Assembly (NCBI GenBank): GCA_030141605.1
Contig: JAQGDQ010000600.1
Location: forward strand, 1 to 64,000
Source: Tubiluchus corallicola
Taxonomy: Eukaryota > Priapulida > Priapulimorpha > Priapulimorphida > Tubiluchidae
Reading direction: 5' to 3'
Length of the DNA: 64,000 nt
Below the pieces are notes generated by a model, which worked only from the letters and a program-made list of their open reading frames with translations, had not been told where the DNA came from and ran no database searches. Positions 59,600 through 64,000 of the stretch are shown here, piece by piece; position 1 is the first letter of the stretch; each line of letters starts with the position of its first letter. A program made the position numbers and the translations under genes.

Positions 59600-61630
59600 G
59601 ATAATTAGACCTTGGATCGTAATTTTATATTCCAATAACTATTGTATCAGTAATAATAATAATGTTGTTATTCACCTTAGTGTCACCCCTGCGGTCGCAT
59701 TAATCATTTCTGTATCCTCATCACGTACAGAGACGCACCGTTTAGCGATGGTGTTTTACGAGACTAATAATAGCGATATTAGGTATTTCTATCAAGGTCA
59801 TTTCGCAGTGCTTTCAATAAACAGACTGTCGCTGTTTACACCAAACTCGACTTTTATTAATCGACTTTTGTTTAACTACCTGAGTCTTGCTTTTAACTTT
59901 AATCAATGAGTTCATTTATTATGCACAGTCGATCATTATTTTTGGTTGATTTCGTATCGTGAAAATTTAAAAAATTCAAGGCATCTCAGCGAGCATTTCA
60001 ACACAGTTTCGCCATTATTTTCGAGGTGTTCAACAGTCAAACCATTCTGTGTATATATGTGCATTACAACTCGCTTGTACTACTTTCTGCCACTATAGTA
60101 GAATTGTGGAGATAAAATGAAGTCACTCTACATTTTCAGTTTACATAAAAATGGAAAAAATTACAATTTCATTGTATCCCTTCCACTCACGGTCAAAAAT
60201 GTTTCTAAACCGCCATTTAGAATCTTAATCAGTTGTTATTATGGTATTATATCTCAAACTCAACAAGTCTACCAATGAAATCATTTTTATAAAACATTTT
60301 TATTGGCCATTTTTCACAAAGTAGGCGCCTGCGCTTTTGAAACGGTAAACAGTTTAATAAAAATGTTGTCCTTCGCTGAGTAAAAATAACTCATGGATAC
60401 AATACCTAGAATTTATAAATAGGAATACTTCGAAACGGTCAAGGTCTGTAGGAGCTGCCAGAAATTAACGTAGATTTACATATAGGCCTATTCATAGAAT
60501 CTATAAATGAACAGATCATTGCTCTATACTTACCTGCCCAAAGGGAAGAAAGGGGAATTTCAAAATTGTGTACATTCCAAAGAACAATCCCTGCAAAGCT
60601 ATTTTACTCAGTATTACGCTTATCTGTTTGAAAGATTTTTGTAATTGAAAAAGAAAATTCTTAATAAATTGAAAATTTTCGTGCTATCTAAAATGACACT
60701 CCATGGCTATCCCAGCGTGCACCACTGATTCACCAGAAAACACATTGTTGATCTTACTGACAATATATAGAAATTTAAATTAAAAGCTTAGTTAGTGAGG
60801 ACGGATGCTCTGATTATACATTACATCAATGTTATGTAAACTAGTTTCAAACGACTTGAAATTAAAAGACTGTCGTCTCTTAGCGGTCATCTCAAGAATT
60901 GAAATTTATTTGAAGTATTATTTGACGTTACTGATAAATTGCTATTACAAGCTTTGTATGCAATAACACAGAATGTAAGTGATGTAAAGTTTCAAGACAA
61001 TTTTCAAGCTTTATTTATGCATGAAAAGTGTTTTCTTGTGCTTTAAACAACTTTATAATGTTGTCTCCTGAATATTGTTTATGTATTTCTATTGCAGTGC
61101 ATTTCTAAGGTTAATCTCCCAATCATTCATAAATCAATTATCCTCCGTTAATTGATCATCATAAATTACTCATTATTTTCAGTTTATCACTTCGATCTGA
61201 CCTTTAAAAAGCCTATAAATTGGTCATCTTAAGTGTAAATATGTTAATCTTTTAACCTTGGGGTTAACTCTTTCCACCCTCATTTGCAAATCACTCATTC
61301 CCTGCTGAAAAATAATTAAACTCAAATGACATCAACACCACACATAAACAACAACAAAAGACAAACAACTGCAAATCATACAATCTACAACAGCACACAC
61401 ATACAAAATGACCACCACATGAAAACGGTCACTGGGGAGGCATCGAGAAAGATTCAGATTTTGGTCCCTACTCCCTAAGTTAGTTGAATACCAATGGAAA
61501 TGATAACTAAGTTAATAATTTTGTTTGAATTAGGAGTCATATTAGCAATAACACTGGGAAACAACTGCTCGTCATATGTGCCTACCAGCTAAGTTAAGCA
61601 ACCCCGAATTTGACCAGTAAAATTAAAAGG
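59600..61630. other. Intergenic stretch right of tyrosine-rich gene 2
   Basis: No gene found. It contains a family Y copy at 60640-60960. A GGGCAG|GTAAGT minus-strand donor near 60535 is isolated. Confidence 0.5.
60640..60960 (-). repeat. Dispersed repeat family Y, minus copy
   Basis: Matches 25790-26110 (gtgcaccactgattcacc, tcttagcggtcatct and the AT-rich parts between) with substantial divergence. Confidence 0.55.
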
Positions 61631-61633
61631 AAA

Positions 61634-61884
<251 letters not shown>

Positions 61885-62589
61885 CTTTTATTCGTATGAA
61901 AATTTTATTATATATCAATGTAGTTTTAGTATAAGTAATTAATACAATGAAAAATCATTTTTGTTAGTAATTAAAAAACAAAAAATGCTCAAATTAATTC
62001 ACATATCGTTGCTTAGACATTCATAAAATGCTTTTTTAACTTTTCTTTTCACGCTAAAATTAAACCATAAAGTACAACCATACTTTATTCTTAAATAAAC
62101 ATCTGAGTCATTCATAAAATGCCACATTTTTTACGTGATTCGGAATTTTGAATTCTTCTAAAAAATCCAAGTTTACGATTGCCAATGAAAATAGGTGACT
62201 GTTGGTGAAAAAACGGCATCTGACGATTTCATTAGTCATGTTATCCTCACTCAGTGTGGGATTTATCCCCTTAAGGGAGTAGGTATGAACCGAAATGGAT
62301 AATGTAAGTCTGCCAATCGATGCTTTATCTTAAAGCAATGGTTCTCAACCTGTGGGATTCTTTCCACGAGGGAAAATTGGGAGGGTAAATGAAGTTAGAG
62401 ATTTGATGTCCCAGAATTCTACATATTGTACGTAGGTAAATGCAAGTACAAAGGTCAAGTATAAAAACTATCCCAAGTAAAATATGACCGAGTTTTCCTG
62501 GTAATAAACAAGTTCCGGGCCTGCCGCACAGGACAAGAAATTTTTGTAAAATTTCTGATTTTAAAAAAATCGTCTTGAAATATTTTTAC

Positions 62590-62890
62590 CATTTGCCTGC
62601 TCTCTTATTGCATACAGAGCTTGTATGCAGTAACTCTATAAAAAACTAGTGAATTTAAACTCCCGTGATGACCGTTAGGTGCAGCCATATTAACATGCTA
62701 AGTCACTTGAAAAAAGTTCAAGTACATCGTGTAAAGTTTGGAAATATAATCAGAGCATTCGTAGCATATTTGTCACCAACTAAGCAAAGTGCAAATTACT
62801 TTATCTTGTTAATAAGATCAATAATATGCTTATTGTTGAGCCAGTGGTGCACACTGGGATACAGCGATGTTTTACTAGTTGGCGCGAATA
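62590..62890 (+). repeat. Dispersed repeat family Y, plus copy
   Basis: Shares the core gatgaccgttaggtgcagcc and upstream ttgcatacagagcttgta with 57720-57960, and agccagtggtgcacactggg with the reverse of the 25790 and 60640 copies. The ORFs at 62665-63020 lie in the repeat. Confidence 0.65.
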
Positions 62891-63094
62891 TTTTGCATTA
62901 TTAAGACATTTTTTTCGATTACAGTCTTTCAAACAGGTAAGCCCAGTGCTAAGTAATGTAACTTTGTATGGAAAGTTATTGGGATATAGGGCCTTAAAAT
63001 TGCCTTTTCTTTCTTTTTAATTCAGACCGCGAGTCACGTGATATCACGTGAAACAAACTAACATTATCGGGTGAGATCGTTTTTTTTATTATTT

Positions 63095-63850
63095 TTATTT
63101 TATTATTATTATCACATTCAGTACAATATAATGACATTAAGCACGCAGTGACATCAAAATTTTATTACATCATACTTTATTAAATTCTTATGTTTCATAC
63201 ACTATCGTTATCATAAAAAAGAATAATTGTACTGCAGTGGGCTAGAGAAGCAAAGGCTTGTATAAGCCCACTGTCATGTGAACCCGATAAAAAAAGAATG
63301 GATGAGTGAACAAAAAAAAAGAACTGGGAGAAAGGTTAGATCACACAGGAAGGGTAGAAGGATGTGTTAGTGAAAATGGTAGGAAGAAAGATAATAGATT
63401 GTGCGATGTTTACATCAGCTCTAAAGATTTATCAATGATGCCTTGTTTTGTATAATCTGTACCAGGATTGTGGTATGACTGCTACAGTAGGTGTAGGATA
63501 TTAGGAAGTGTTGTACTTGTTGAGAATCATTGCTCTGTATTTCTCTTTAAATTTTTGAATTGGCTGAACAGTTTTTAATTCATCATTTATATCATTCCAA
63601 AGCCTTTTGTACAACCTTCACCTATTCATGTAGTTGGAATACTTTATTTACAACAAATTTTTATTATGCCTTCGACTAATTCATGAATTATTGATTTTTA
63701 ATAAGCAACATCCTCGATTGGTCATCATTTTTAACTTTTCGCTTTGACATGGTTTTAATAAAGTCTAAAATATTTATTGTTCCCTTAATCTTTATTGCCT
63801 CAAGATTTTTATCAAGGATTTTGCGTAAATGTGATTTAAAAAATCCTTTA
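63095..63850 (-). mobile_element. Probable non-LTR retroelement 3' end
   Basis: The minus strand near 63485-63615 reads LWNDINDELKTVQPIQKFKE then MILNKYNTS and a stop, the usual form of the ORF2 C-terminus in CR1/L2-like elements. A long 3' UTR follows and ends in an AAT-type tail at about 63095-63112. Further 5' the frame is broken. Confidence 0.6.
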
Positions 63851-64000
63851 AGCATTCTCACTTAATAAACTCACGAAAACAATTAAACGCTTCAAAGAGT
63901 TTATATTTTATTTCTCATCTTTGCAACTTAGGCGATAAGTCTTCATTGTACAATCAGAAATACTTGGACAGTCGTCCAACAGATGGCAGCATCCGCAGCC
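63851..64000. other. Right edge, nothing recognised
   Basis: Short AT-rich sequence with no feature I can support. Confidence 0.4.

Noticed and set aside
62665-63020. Overlapping plus-strand ORFs of 64-79 residues
   Set aside because: They lie within a family Y repeat copy, and other copies of the repeat do not keep the frames.

Overview
This window is AT-rich, intron-rich DNA from a eukaryote, most likely a marine invertebrate. The evidence is GT-AG introns with consistent phases, TATA boxes placed upstream of 5' UTR exons, AATAAA signals, transposons with metazoan-type target duplications, and very abundant microsatellites. A lophotrochozoan such as a mollusc is my guess, but no single sequence proves the phylum. 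All genes found lie on the minus strand and most are split into short exons, so long open frames are mostly misleading. Nearly all the long ORFs are simple repeats read as protein.

Layout from left to right. (1) 251-5331: the 3' five exons of a gene of unknown function (at least 350 residues). (2) 5.4-16.5 kb: no confident gene, one orphan exon (9597-9651), a non-autonomous hAT element, a dispersed repeat (family X) and a 0.7-kb CT tract. (3) 16.5-30.7 kb and 32.4-44.6 kb: two blocks of a tandem duplication. Each carries one secreted CAP/CRISP-family gene of seven coding exons with the same intron phases (1,0,1,0,2,1), a TATA promoter, a 5' UTR exon and a poly(A) signal. Copy A lacks 12 codons including the GH of the CAP GHFTQ motif. 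Copy B keeps the motif but has a 1-nt frameshift in the same exon. (4) 45.6-47.9 kb: a two-exon secreted single-domain Kunitz inhibitor whose intron holds a hAT and a pogo-like element. (5) 50.2-53.5 kb and 57.4-59.6 kb: two related genes for Cys-free secreted proteins rich in tyrosine and arginine. They share a 12-codon signal-peptide exon, the same intron phases, a 5' UTR intron and a TATA box. (6) 59.6-64 kb: repeats and a retrotransposon 3' end, with no gene seen.

Taken together, a CAP pair, a Kunitz inhibitor and two tyrosine-rich, probably structural, proteins form a run of small secreted-protein genes on one strand. That would suit an extracellular secretion (matrix, mucus, cement, capsule or venom-like), but joint function is inference. 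The tyrosine-rich pair is the best candidate for something undescribed.
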